Numbered from the stretch's first letter, positions 54,276 through 63,507 are shown. The stretch: DNA of 64,000 nucleotides from Cyclonatronum proteinivorum (GCF_003353065.1 NZ_CP027806.1:3740501-3804500), one strand, 5' to 3'. Notes: generated by a model from the sequence alone, not told the origin. Made by a program: numbers and translations.

Positions 54276-55541
54276 ATGCCTGTTTTTGACAACAAATACA
54301 TCACCATTTACCGCGACAACGATTTTGAAGCCTTCTTTGAAACCAGTGCCTCGTCCCGCCGCAAGCTCATATATGCGCACCTGCTGATCTACCTGCTTCC
54401 TGTGGTGCTGGCGTACGTACTGGCTGCAACTATTGGCGCGATCGGGCTATTGTACTGGGTTTATACCGGTCTCGCCTGGCTGATGTATATGATGGTTGCC
54501 ATCGAAACAACAGCCTACATGTATCCGCAGTCCCGCGACTGGTTCAAGAAAATTTTCCCCTGGGTGATTCCGCTGCTGGCCATTGGCGGCGGCTGGCTGG
54601 GCTTTCACCTGGGCGTAAGCGCCTACAGTGGCGACACAGAAACCGCTGTGCCCGGGAGTTTTGAATACGTGATGGCCAACGATCTTTGGCGGGCCGGGCT
54701 GCACTACGCCGGCATTATGGCAGCTTTTCTTTTGGTGCACACCGGCATGTCGCTCTTCCTAAAATCGGCGCGGGTGCTCTACACCGAGCGGGCAGAGCTG
54801 GAATCAGACGTCCGTTTTGCACACGAAGTGCAGAACCGGTTCCTGCAGGATGTATCTCTCACCAAAGCTGAAACCGGACTTACGGCTTTCGGGCGCTCGG
54901 TTCCGGCAAGCGAACTCGGCGGCGATTACTTCGAACTTTCGGAAAACAGCGACGGACACCTCATCGCAGCCGTCGGCGACATCTCGGGACACAGCTTCGG
55001 GGCAGGCCTGCTGATGTCCGTCACCCGCAGCGCCCTGCAAACACACCTGATGTACCGGCAGGACCCCGCAGAAATTCTCAACCGCCTCAACCAAATGCTG
55101 GTCAAACAGTCAGGCCGCAGCATGTTTGCGACCATGGTCATGCTGCGCATCGACCCGCACAGCCGCCGGATTCAGCTCTCCAACGCGGGTCACATTCCGG
55201 TTTACCACTACCGGGCAGCGGCGCAAAAGCTCAAAAAACGCCACATTCGCGGGCTCGCGCTGGGCATGACCGCCAAAGCAACCTACGACACCTTCCTCTT
55301 TGAAGCCGAGCCCGGCGACCTGCTGCTGATCTGCTCCGACGGCCTCACCGAAACCCGTGACGAAACCGGCAAAATCCGCGACTTCGCCAGCTTCGAAACG
55401 CTCGTTGAAAACCGGCTGCGCCAAACCCCACCCGACGCAACTGCCCAAACCATCTGCGAAACCCTCTTTCAGCACCTCTCCGAAATCAACCACGCCCCCG
55501 CCCCGGAAGACGACCTCACCCTCATCGTAATCCGCTTTTAA
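54276..55541 (+). CDS. SpoIIE/RsbU-type PP2C serine phosphatase with membrane domain
   Basis: 421 residues. The N-terminal ~165 residues have four hydrophobic segments (IYAHLLIYLLPVVLAYVLA; GLLYWVYTGLAWLMYMMVA; WVIPLLAIGGGWLGF; AGIMAAFLLVHTGMSLF). The phosphatase domain starts near residue 180 with FAHEVQNRFLQD, then ELGGDYFEL, AAVGDISGHSFGAGLLMS, MLRIDPHSRRIQLSNAGH, LLLICSDGLTETRD and PEDDLTLIVIRF, all metal-binding motifs of the SpoIIE family. It probably dephosphorylates an anti-sigma-factor antagonist in a partner-switching cascade; no such partner is encoded nearby. The upstream 388 bp shows no gene. Confidence 0.92.
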   Translation: MPVFDNKYITIYRDNDFEAFFETSASSRRKLIYAHLLIYLLPVVLAYVLAATIGAIGLLYWVYTGLAWLMYMMVAIETTAYMYPQSRDWFKKIFPWVIPLLAIGGGWLGFHLGVSAYSGDTETAVPGSFEYVMANDLWRAGLHYAGIMAAFLLVHTGMSLFLKSARVLYTERAELESDVRFAHEVQNRFLQDVSLTKAETGLTAFGRSVPASELGGDYFELSENSDGHLIAAVGDISGHSFGAGLLMSVTRSALQTHLMYRQDPAEILNRLNQMLVKQSGRSMFATMVMLRIDPHSRRIQLSNAGHIPVYHYRAAAQKLKKRHIRGLALGMTAKATYDTFLFEAEPGDLLLICSDGLTETRDETGKIRDFASFETLVENRLRQTPPDATAQTICETLFQHLSEINHAPAPEDDLTLIVIRF

Positions 55542-55591
55542 CCCGCCTGATGTTGCCCTGCAACCTGCCGCATCAGTTGCTCTGGGTTTTT

Positions 55592-55680
55592 CTTTTTTTT
55601 GGGGGAAACTCAGAGAGCATCACGGTCTTTCGTGAAAGATTAGGGCATCCCAAACCTAAGATAAAGGCGTTGCTTTTTGC
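55592..55680 (+). repeat. Terminator-linked ~90-bp dispersed element, copy 8
   Basis: T8, GGGGGAAACTCAGAGAGCATC, ACGGTCTTTCGTG, then GCATCCCAAACCTAAGATAA and GGCGTTGCTTTTTGCGG. A hairpin GCAAC/GTTGC (55560-55580) precedes the T run. It is 50 bp beyond the phosphatase gene. Confidence 0.75.
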
Positions 55681-55725
55681 GGGTATTACAAGCGTAACAG
55701 CCGGAAAAATAAATTCCCGCCCTAT

Positions 55726-55835
55726 CCCGCATTATTCACAATTGAAAAGAATTTATTGGCTAACTGTAAGTTTAAATTTAGCTTAGTGAAAAGCTACGGT
55801 TACTCAAATTTAGGTGCGATAAAAAGCTGCGGTCA
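55726..55835. mobile_element. MITE-like element C, truncated left half
   Basis: CCCGCATTATTCACAATTGA, then GTAAGTTTAAATTTAGCTTA and TACTCAAATTTAGGTG align with the left half of element A (CACAATTAAAC; AAGTTTAAATTTGGCTTAG; CCCAAATTTGAGTGTG). The hairpin and right end are missing. It stops just before the 3' end of the minus-strand gene at 55868. Confidence 0.7.
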
Positions 55836-55867
55836 GCGGTCGCTGCTCTGTCGCCTGTAGCCCCTTA

Positions 55868-57298
55868 CTATTCCGTCACAAAAACGCCGCTCACCCCGGC
55901 CGGAATCACCGTCCGCACAGGCGCGGAAAGCCGGATATCCCTGCTGCTGTGATTCACAGCGAAAAGATAGCCGGCTCCGCGGTAGCGGTAGAGAATCCAC
56001 TCGAGATCCTCGCTCACAAAATTAGTGACGGGCCGCCCCTGTTCCAGCACCGGCTTCCAGCGCTGCAGTTCTTCCGCGAACCCCAGCACAAGGTGCCAGA
56101 GCCGCTCATCGTAGCTGCCTGAACGGCCATCAACCCGCACATCAGGATAAAACAGCACCCCGCTCGCCTCATTGGCGATGGCTGAAAACACCTGCTGCCG
56201 GATGTTCGGCATTTCCCGCTCCGGATTTCCCGAATGACGAAAATGCTCGGCAGAAAACCAGATCCAGACCGGCTTCTGCCGGTTGATGGTCGGGTGCTCC
56301 AGCATGGCCCGGGTCACCGCACCTGCCCGGCGCGGGTCGGCAATCTGAAACGCGTAGCTGTTCAAAAACAGCACATCGTAAGCCCCCTGATATTCATCCA
56401 TCATCACGTTGAGCGTCTCTTTCCAGCTTTCGCCGGTAAGCCCGCGCAGCGGCTCATTGCTGGTAATGCCCGCAGCGGCCTCCGGAGATCCTTCCGTGCG
56501 GTGCCACATCAGCGCGTTGCTTGTACCCTGCCCGTGGCCGTTCCCAACCGGCCCCAGTCCCAGGCTGACCAGCGCATGCGGGGAAGCCAGCTCATACATC
56601 AGCCGGGCCGTATCGCCGGTAAAATGCCACAGGTTGGAAGCCGTTCCGCGCTCGGGCTCATCAAACAGATTCACAATAACATTGCGCCTGCCCCCGAAGC
56701 GGATCACATCCAGAATCCGCTCTTCCAGCCGGTCTCTGTCGATTCGGTTGTGCAGGTTGAGCTGCTCTTCATAGCTGAGCGGCTCGTTTTCCGCAGCATA
56801 GCGGGTACGCAGCCACCAGGGCAGGTGACTCGCACCCATAATCATGGCCTGATAACCGCGCAGGCTGTCGTAATGCGCCGGGCGAATGACATCATCCCGC
56901 TCATAGGTAAAGGTTGCGTAAATCTGATCAAAACGGGGACGGAGCGTGTCAAACAGGGCTTCGTCGAAAATGCGGCGGTGCCGCTGATCGTAGGTCTTAA
57001 AATACCGCGGGTGCAGCAAGGGCACATTAACTCCAATCCCAAATACCCGCTGCGGCTGCCCTGCGGAATTGGTGCGCCATACGAAGTGCGGCTGCAGGCT
57101 TTCGGGTCGCAGAAAAAAAGCCGGGCGCTGCACCGCTTCTTCATCCGTCAGTTCCTGCGCAGCTACTATGCCCTCATGTCCCGATTCCGGCGACAGCTGT
57201 GCGAAGCTTTCTTCCCAAATTCCAACAATAAACAGCGCTGTCATTGCGGTAGTGACCAAAAGGTTTTTAAACAAAAGGGGGAGGTGGATAAAGGTCAT
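55868..57298 (-). CDS. Secreted protein of unknown function, possible TIM-barrel glycoside hydrolase-like fold
   Basis: 476 residues with a signal peptide (LLVTTAMTALFIVGIW, cleavage near SFAQ). The mature part has barrel-like alternation: VFGIGVNVPLLHPRYF, FDQIYATFTYERDD, NVIVNLFDEPERG, YDVLFLNSYAFQIADP, KPVWIWFSAEHFRHSG and ASGVLFYPDVRVDGRSGSY. It ends with a small beta domain (GYLFAVNHSSRDIRLSAP; GVSGVFVTE). NLFDEPERG and WIWFSAEHF resemble strand ends carrying acid residues in glycoside hydrolases, but no family can be named. The downstream-most gene of the pair ends near MITE C. Confidence 0.7.
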   Translation of the reverse strand: MTFIHLPLLFKNLLVTTAMTALFIVGIWEESFAQLSPESGHEGIVAAQELTDEEAVQRPAFFLRPESLQPHFVWRTNSAGQPQRVFGIGVNVPLLHPRYFKTYDQRHRRIFDEALFDTLRPRFDQIYATFTYERDDVIRPAHYDSLRGYQAMIMGASHLPWWLRTRYAAENEPLSYEEQLNLHNRIDRDRLEERILDVIRFGGRRNVIVNLFDEPERGTASNLWHFTGDTARLMYELASPHALVSLGLGPVGNGHGQGTSNALMWHRTEGSPEAAAGITSNEPLRGLTGESWKETLNVMMDEYQGAYDVLFLNSYAFQIADPRRAGAVTRAMLEHPTINRQKPVWIWFSAEHFRHSGNPEREMPNIRQQVFSAIANEASGVLFYPDVRVDGRSGSYDERLWHLVLGFAEELQRWKPVLEQGRPVTNFVSEDLEWILYRYRGAGYLFAVNHSSRDIRLSAPVRTVIPAGVSGVFVTE

Positions 57299-57338
57299 AA
57301 GAAGAAGTTGTTAGGTTAGGGAGATTGAGCACCGGCAT

Positions 57339-58193
57339 TTACTCACAACGCCATTCGAAGTCGCGCATCATGCCCGACTGAGGGTCGATCAGGCGGAGTA
57401 TGTTATGGTGGTCACCATAGGTGATTTCGAAATCGGTATCCTCCCAGCTGCTCCCGGCTGCCGCAAGCGCAGCGGACTCGCTCCTGATATCAACCGGAGC
57501 CTCAAGGTCGCGCTGCCGGTGTGCGATAAGGTTATTGGCTGATCCGTAGCCGGCAAACCCCTGCCCTATGGCGCCGTTCGCCAGCATGATGATACCATAG
57601 CCCTGCCCGCCAAACGCATTGGGATTCTCGTCATACGTATAGAGGTTCATCCACACCTGAGGTCCGCGGCCGCCGGTATCCATCACCGTTTGCGACCGTA
57701 CCACGTTGGCGCCCTCCCAAACATAGGTTTCGCTGGCTATGGTAACCCATCCGCCATCCTCATACTCCATCTCCCGCACCTCGGTGAGGCGACCCTGCGC
57801 ATCGAGCGACATTTCCATGCGCAGCATTTCAATACCTTCCTCCTGAACTTCTGCAACAAGCACGGATCCTTCCCGCTGGAAATTGACGCGCATGATCTCC
57901 TCCCCTTCAAATTCCAGTACTTTTGCGGCAGGCAACTCCCCTTCCCAGCTGATGCGCGCAAAACTGCCGTCCTCACCACTCATCTGCACAAGCCTGCCCT
58001 GTGCATCAAATTCTGTAACAAGCCGCTGCATAGAACCTGAAGAAACATCCCCATCGGTATAGGCTGTCAGTACGCAGCTGTTTTGAACTAAAGTCCCCTG
58101 AGTGGGATGGGCATCTGTTTCATAAATCAAGTCCGAATCATGAGCAGGTATAAGGAGTAACATTGCCGACAAAAAATAAGCGAGTAACATCAT
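57339..58193 (-). CDS. Secreted beta-repeat protein of unknown function
   Basis: 284 residues with an N-terminal hydrophobic segment (MMLLAYFLSAMLLLIPA). The mature part contains YD/RHS-like short repeats: VTEFDAQGRLVQMSGED, MSLDAQGRLTEVREMEYE and NLYTYDENPNAFGG, as in DUF4595-type Bacteroidota surface proteins. It ends with a near-terminal Cys (FEWRCE) that could pair with the Cys at about residue 40. It precedes the glycosidase-like gene by 40 bp on the same strand, so the two probably form an operon. Confidence 0.7.
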   Translation of the reverse strand: MMLLAYFLSAMLLLIPAHDSDLIYETDAHPTQGTLVQNSCVLTAYTDGDVSSGSMQRLVTEFDAQGRLVQMSGEDGSFARISWEGELPAAKVLEFEGEEIMRVNFQREGSVLVAEVQEEGIEMLRMEMSLDAQGRLTEVREMEYEDGGWVTIASETYVWEGANVVRSQTVMDTGGRGPQVWMNLYTYDENPNAFGGQGYGIIMLANGAIGQGFAGYGSANNLIAHRQRDLEAPVDIRSESAALAAAGSSWEDTDFEITYGDHHNILRLIDPQSGMMRDFEWRCE

Positions 58194-58303
58194 AAATCAG
58201 GATAAGGATAAAGTTAGTAGCACAACCGGAAATCAATTAAAGGCATTGGGTCTTAGGAATCAAACCTAAGAAATGTTTCGGGCAGCTATTTCGGCTTTGT
58301 ATT

Positions 58304-58351
58304 TTACTCAATAAACTGAGTAATTTATCTCAAAGTATTGAGTAATTTGTA
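58304..58351. repeat. Distal pair of 22-bp-period TGAGTAATTT repeats
   Basis: CTGAGTAATTTAT and ATTGAGTAATTTGT start their GT step at 58320 and 58342, exactly 22 bp apart. TTACTCA/TGAGTAA also forms an inverted pair at 58304-58323. The spacing equals that of the proximal array at 58732-58811. Confidence 0.7.
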
Positions 58352-58414
58352 TCAGCTAAAGTAAGTACTTGATTTTATTTTCTGAATAGCCTGAAATAAT
58401 AGTGCTTTAAATCA

Positions 58415-58640
58415 GCTTCATAAACCAATAATTTTCTTGCTGGAAAATAAAGGAGTAAACTTAACGGAAGAGCATCCAAGTAATTTGAGCATGCGTTTTC
58501 ATCTTCAGCTTGGTCAGCGCACGAAATTTCACAGCCATTCTATCATCCCCAAATTCAGGCTGCCCTATTTTTTTTCAAGCATAATATAAACTATTGTTTA
58601 AGCAATCATTTCCGTATCAACTTGAGTAATATAGGTTAAG
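58415..58640. mobile_element. MITE-like element D, strongly degenerate
   Basis: AATAATTTTCTTGCTGG, GCATGCGTTTTCATCTTCAG, GCGCACGAAATTTCACAG, CCCCAAATTCAGGCTG and GAGTAATATAGGTTAA align in order with element B. The terminal repeats are eroded and the hairpin is imperfect. It lies between the distal and proximal 22-bp repeat groups. Confidence 0.55.
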
Positions 58641-58731
58641 AGGCAAAGCCAGCTATAGCCACAAATGCAGTCTTTGCCTGATCAGAGCCGACGTACTTGA
58701 ATTTAGTCTTCTTCAATTGTTTTAATAAAGC

Positions 58732-58811
58732 TGTGTAATTTATCACGTAGAATTGAGTAAATTATCTCATATCATTGAGTAATTTGTAGCTATCTGTTGA
58801 GTAATTTGTTT
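58732..58811 (+). promoter_or_regulatory. Four 22-bp-period repeats directly upstream of the DUF4143 ATPase gene
   Basis: Four copies of (T/G)GAGTAATTTGT-like sequence have their GT step at 58735, 58757, 58779 and 58801: an exact 22-bp period, about two helical turns. The last copy ends 4 bp before the ATG. The spacers differ in sequence. The pattern fits cooperative binding of a protein to one face of the DNA over the promoter and ribosome-binding region. Confidence 0.7.
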
Positions 58812-59993
58812 ATGAGCTTTCAACGTGTTGCAATACATGAACTTAGGAAAAGAGTATTAACAGAAAGAAGGCGGTTTATACAGGTCGTTTATGGCCCGAG
58901 ACAGGTAGGTAAGACCACCTTAGTAGTACAATTACAGAAGGATATCGGCATTCCGGTATGGTACTGCACTGCTGATGCCGTACCGGTTGCAGATTTTGGC
59001 TGGATTCGTCAGCAATGGGAAACAGCAAGAATGCGGACAGGGGAAGGGAGAGGACTCCTCATCATCGATGAAATTCAAAAGGTTACCAACTGGAGCGAGC
59101 AGGTAAAGAAAGAATGGGAATCGGACACCTTTTCGGAGACAAATCTGCACGTCATTTTACTTGGCTCTTCTAGGCTGCTCCTGCAGCAGGGACTCACCGA
59201 ATCTTTAACAGGACGCTTTGAAGTCCACTACTGCGGGCACTGGAGCTATGCTGAAATGAAAACTGCATTTGATTTTACCCCTGAGCAGTATGTGCTGTTT
59301 GGTGGATATCCCGGAGCCGCAGAGCTGATCCACGACGAGACCCGCTGGGAAAACTATCTTCGAAATTCACTGATCGAGACCAGCATATCTAAAGATGTGC
59401 TTATGCTTGCCAACATCAACAAGCCCGCTTTGCTTAGGCAGCTTTTTGAACTCGGTACTATTTATTCCGGACAGATTCTGTCTTACAACAAAATGATCGG
59501 GCAACTCCAGGAGGCCGGAAATACTACAACACTGGCCCATTATCTCTATCTGCTAAGCAGCGCCGGACTTCTGAGCGGTATTTCCAAGTACTATCCCGAA
59601 AAAGTGCGGCAGCGCGCATCCAGTCCGAAATTTCAGGTGCAGAATACCGGTCTGATGACCGCCATTTCAGGAGAACGCATCACATCAATCCGCGAAAACC
59701 CCAAACTGTTTGGCCGCTGGGTTGAATCCGCGATTGGAGCCCACCTGCTTGACCAGTCTATTCAGCACCATTTCAAATTGTGGTATTGGCGGGACCGTAA
59801 CGACGAGGTTGATTTCGTACTCCAAAAAGGAGCCAAAATTATCGGGATTGAAGTGAAAAGCGGTTATGCGAGGCCAACAGCTGGCATGTCGGCTTTTCAG
59901 CAAAGATACGACCCGTTCAAAATTCTTTTGGTTGGTGACGGTGGTTTACCCTGGCAGGAATTTCTTGAAGTAGATATCAGCGAGCTGTTCTAA
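58812..59993 (+). CDS. AAA ATPase with C-terminal DUF4143 domain
   Basis: 393 residues from ATG 58812; a TTG 15 bp upstream is possible but lies in the repeat array. FIQVVYGPRQVGKTTLV is Walker A (about 22-38), LLIIDEIQKVTNWSEQ is Walker B (about 84-99), and VILLGSSRLLLQQGLTESLTG is the sensor segment with the arginine finger region. The C-terminal half has the DUF4143 layout, ending in RNDEVDFVLQKGAKIIGIEV and KSG, which resembles a PD-(D/E)XK nuclease core (D-x-n-E-V-K). These P-loop proteins are common in Bacteroidota and archaea and their cellular role is unknown. It is monocistronic, with an unusual repeated leader. Confidence 0.9.
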   Translation: MSFQRVAIHELRKRVLTERRRFIQVVYGPRQVGKTTLVVQLQKDIGIPVWYCTADAVPVADFGWIRQQWETARMRTGEGRGLLIIDEIQKVTNWSEQVKKEWESDTFSETNLHVILLGSSRLLLQQGLTESLTGRFEVHYCGHWSYAEMKTAFDFTPEQYVLFGGYPGAAELIHDETRWENYLRNSLIETSISKDVLMLANINKPALLRQLFELGTIYSGQILSYNKMIGQLQEAGNTTTLAHYLYLLSSAGLLSGISKYYPEKVRQRASSPKFQVQNTGLMTAISGERITSIRENPKLFGRWVESAIGAHLLDQSIQHHFKLWYWRDRNDEVDFVLQKGAKIIGIEVKSGYARPTAGMSAFQQRYDPFKILLVGDGGLPWQEFLEVDISELF

Positions 59994-60104
59994 CCGCTGC
60001 TTTGAACATCCCCCCAACTTTCCATTCGGAAATCATTTAGGAAACCCTCATTTTTATGCCTTATTTCCGAACTGCTATGTGAAATCCAACAAAACCAATA
60101 AAGT

Positions 60105-61764
60105 ATGAGTGCACCACAATCAATCATGAACCGGTACAGTCGCCGGCTCACGCAGGACCGCTCGCAGGCCGGTTCGCAGGCTATGCTGCATGCAACAGGC
60201 CTTAGCCGGACTGATTTCGACAAAGCGCAAGTAGGCATCGCCAGCATGGGCTGGGAAGGCAACCCCTGCAATATGCACCTGAACGAGCTGGCCAAAACGG
60301 TAAAACAGGGCGTAACCAATGCCGGACTCATCGGCTACATTTTCCACACCATCGGCGTGAGTGACGGTATTTCGATGGGTACCGAAGGCATGAAATACTC
60401 CCTGCAATCAAGGGAAGTCATCGCTGACTCCATCGAGACCGTGATGGGCGCGCAATGGTACGACGGTCTGGTGGCACTGCCCGGCTGCGACAAAAACATG
60501 CCCGGCAGTGTAATGGCCATGCTCCGGCGGAACCATCCGCCCCGGAAAACTTGGCGCGCAAAAGCTCGACATTGTATCTGCCTTCGAAGCCTACGGCGAG
60601 CATCTTCAGGAAAAGCTCGATGCCGGTCAGTACGCCGAAGTGCTGATGCATGCCTGTCTCGGTCCCGGTGCCTGCGGCGGGATGTATACCGCCAACACCA
60701 TGTCCTCTGCTATTGAAACGCTGGGACTCAGCCTGCCTTACAGCTCCTGCACCCCGGCAACGAGCGACGAAAAGACCGATGAATGCCTGCGCATAGGTGC
60801 CGTTATGGAACAGCTGTTACGGCTTGACCTCAAGCCGCTCGATATCGTCACCCGTGCTGCGCTCGAAAATGCGATAGCTGTCGTGATCGCCCTTGGCGGC
60901 TCGACCAACGCGGTCTTGCATCTGCTCGCCATTGCGCAAACGGCGGGTATCGCGTTCACGATTGACGATTTCCAGGTCGTTTCCGACCGCACCCCTTACC
61001 TTGCCGACCTCAAGCCCAGCGGGCGCTTCGTGATGGAGGACCTGCACGAGGCAGGCGGCGTACCTGCCGTACAAAAGCTACTGCTGCAGCACGACCTCAT
61101 TGACTGAAGCTGTCTCACGGTAACCGGTAGAACCCTCGAAGAAAACCTCAGCGAGCTGCCCGGCCTTGCGGATGGACAGCAGGTTGTGGTGCCGGTTGAC
61201 AAGCCGCTTAAAGCGACCGGTCACCTCACCGTCCTTTACGGCAATCTTGCAGAGGAAGGCAGTGTGGCCAAAATCACCGGCAAAGAAGGCACCCGTTTTG
61301 AAGGCCGCGCCGTTGTGTACAATTCGGAGGAAGCCTGTATTGCCGGTATCGAGGCCGGTGAGGTCTCGGCCGGCAGCGTCGTTGTCATCCGCTATGAAGG
61401 ACCCCGTGGCGGCCCGGGCATGCGCGAAATGCTGAAGGTCACCGCAGCCATCATGGGCGCGGGTTTGGGCAAGGAAGTCGCGCTGATTACCGACGGCCGC
61501 TTCTCGGGCGGCACGCACGGCTTCGTGGTCGGACATGTCTGCCCCGAAGCCTGGGACGGCGGCGCCATAGCCCTGATCGAAAACGGCGACCGCATCATCA
61601 TCGATGCGGATGCCAAAATGATGCATCTGGACCTCCCGGATGCACTCTTGGAAACCCGCCGCAAAGCCTGGCGGCAACCCGGGAGCGGCATCACGTCCGG
61701 AGCGTTGCACAAATACCGCAAGCTTGTAGGCCCCGCCTCCAAAGGCTGCCTCACAGACCGCTAA
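60105..61764 (+). pseudogene. ilvD: Dihydroxy-acid dehydratase gene ilvD, broken by a deletion/frameshift and a nonsense codon
   Basis: The full family length is covered. The N-terminal frame has [17 protein letters not shown] and [15 protein letters not shown]. At about 60518-60527 roughly ten codons normally found between MPGSxMAM and GGTI are missing and the frame moves. The second frame continues [37 protein letters not shown] and [19 protein letters not shown] at 61105-61107 sits exactly where DGSCLTVTG needs Gly (GGA to TGA). The same frame then goes on to [28 protein letters not shown] and KGCLTDR. The enzyme makes the 2-keto acids of valine, isoleucine and leucine. Two independent lesions suggest loss of function unless another copy exists. 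Confidence 0.88.
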
Positions 61765-61890
61765 CCCAAGCTGATTGATTGCACGGGTTTTGTATAGCGT
61801 TTATTGTAAAAAGTCGGGCATTCTACGAAGATTTCCCACCCGGGACAGGTCTTTGGGATAAGTTCTGGATGATTTTGACATTCCAAAATC

Positions 61891-62017
61891 ATCCTGTAAT
61901 CATAAAAATCCTGTTCAAAAAAGGGGCGGACGTGATTTGGGATTTGGTAATGGAAAATTGGGGTCGTGTCCCGACATGGTAGAGAAGCAATGCATTGCGT
62001 CTCTACGCCGCGGCTGT
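61891..62017. repeat. 127-bp direct repeat, left copy, containing a GTAGAGA palindrome
   Basis: Shares ATAAAAATCCTGTTCAAAAA, GACGTGATTTGGGATTTGGT, AATGGAAAATTGGGGTCGTG and TCCCGACATGG with 62321-62447. It ends in the palindrome GTAGAGA-A-GCAATG/CATTGC-G-TCTCTAC (61979-62006) and CGCCGCGGCTGT. The 300 bp between the two copies shows no gene. Confidence 0.75.
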
Positions 62018-62320
62018 TGCGGGTTTGTTTCGGGCTGTACGCCCGGCCCCGCGTGCGCGCCTTCAGCGCTCGCGGGGGGAATGGTGGGGCGTGATGCGGT
62101 TTCTATAAACATGCAACCCCTTCAGGGTTGATCCTGAGTCAGGCCGGGTTAGAATTTCGGCACATTTTCTTTAGATGGACGAGATTTGTGCGCATTTTTT
62201 CATTCCAGATTCGGTCATTTCACGGTTCACGAAGCAAAATGGATATAATCGGAGAACCATAAAAGGTCATGCCCGCATGAAGGGATGGAGCCCCTTTACA
62301 ATCGCACTATCATCCTGTCT

Positions 62321-62447
62321 ATCCTGTAAATCATAAAAATCCTGTTCAAAAACAGACGGACGTGATTTGGGATTTGGTAATGGAAAATTGGGGTCGTGTC
62401 CCGACATGGTAGAGAAGCAATGCATTGCGTCTCTACGCCGCGGCTGT
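62321..62447. repeat. 127-bp direct repeat, right copy, containing a GTAGAGA palindrome
   Basis: Second copy of the 61891-62017 sequence, 430 bp to the right and almost identical; its palindrome is at 62409-62436. It ends about 105 bp upstream of the thioesterase gene. An open frame running from it into that gene is fortuitous. Confidence 0.75.
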
Positions 62448-62552
62448 GGTAGGCTTGACGGACGCGTGCGGAATCTGGTATTGCGTTTCGTCTTATTAAA
62501 TCAGATCATGCGTCCCATTCATGGTTTCCGGAATACATCAAGCATATTTTTT

Positions 62553-63311
62553 ATGCAGCCTTTTATTTTCAGCCACACGGTAAGAACATTCGAAACGGAC
62601 GCGCGCGGCCTGATGACGGTTTCATCTCTGCTCAACATCCTTCAGTACGGCGCCGGTAAACATGCCGGGGAGCTCGGCTGGTCGGTGCGGGCGTTGCATA
62701 ACAGCGGTAAAACATGGGTGCTTCAGCGTTTTACGGTTGAAATGAATGAGCTGCCAGCGGATGGCGACACGATCACCCTTACAACGTATCCCAGTGGTTC
62801 GGATAAGCTGCTGGCGTACCGTGATTATAAGGTGGAGGACGCTTCAGGCAAGGTGCTGGTTTTGGCTACTTCGGCCTGGGTTATTCTGGATTTGCGGGCA
62901 CGGCGCGTTACGCCTATCCCTGATACCGTTAGTGCCATAAGCACGCGTTTTGGTCCTAAGCTGAAAGCAAAGCCCGGCACCCGGCTTACTGACTGGCAGC
63001 CGGAAGCGGATGAGAAGGCCCCCGTTTTTCGGGTCCGACGGCATGATATGGATTTGAACGGACATCTCACCAACGTGACCTATGCCGAGTGGGGCCTGGA
63101 AGCTGTGCCTGAAGAAATTTTCAGCAAGGGTCAGCTGAAGGAAATCGATATCGTGTTTAAGGCGGAATCTTTTTTTAACGACCGTATCAGCTCGCACCTG
63201 AGAACATCCGCTGTTGAGGGATCCGCTGACATTCGCTTTCAGCACATGCTGCGCCGGGAATCGGATCAGAAAGTTACGGCACTGATGGAAACGAGCTGGC
63301 AGAAACCCTGA
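62553..63311 (+). CDS. Acyl-ACP thioesterase family protein
   Basis: 252 residues from ATG 62553, which gives the normal family length; upstream in-frame codons are repeat sequence. It has the double hot-dog layout: FIFSHTVRTFETDARGLMTV, then SLLNILQYGAGKHAGELGWS (first hot dog helix), TWVLQRFTVEMNELPADGD and ATSAWVILDLRARRVTPIP. The second hot dog has VRRHDMDLNGHLTNVTYAEW, containing the Asn/His pair used by FatA/FatB-type enzymes. It releases free fatty acids from acyl-ACP in the cytoplasm. The gene appears to be monocistronic. Confidence 0.88.
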   Translation: MQPFIFSHTVRTFETDARGLMTVSSLLNILQYGAGKHAGELGWSVRALHNSGKTWVLQRFTVEMNELPADGDTITLTTYPSGSDKLLAYRDYKVEDASGKVLVLATSAWVILDLRARRVTPIPDTVSAISTRFGPKLKAKPGTRLTDWQPEADEKAPVFRVRRHDMDLNGHLTNVTYAEWGLEAVPEEIFSKGQLKEIDIVFKAESFFNDRISSHLRTSAVEGSADIRFQHMLRRESDQKVTALMETSWQKP

Positions 63312-63507
63312 CGGTTTTCTTCTCCTGCTTTCGGTTTCGTTCATTTACGACCTGCCAAGGCTGAGGGATGGCAGGCGGCGGTGCGCGCAAAATAGCGAGC
63401 GCTTTGGCTAAAACTTTGGTAGTCAACGGTAAATCATATTTAGGGCTAAAATCAGATATCGAAATAAAAAATCTGAATTTAGATTTTATATAACCTAAAG
63501 TTACCCT

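Noticed and set aside
56234-57319. 361-codon open frame on the plus strand
   Set aside because: It is antisense to the secreted protein gene 55868-57298, which has a signal peptide and plausible fold; the plus-strand product shows no domain.
58304-58811. Possible CRISPR array because of regular repeats
   Set aside because: The repeat is only ~12 bp with a 22-bp period, spacers are ~10 bp and no cas gene is present; it looks like a protein-binding array.
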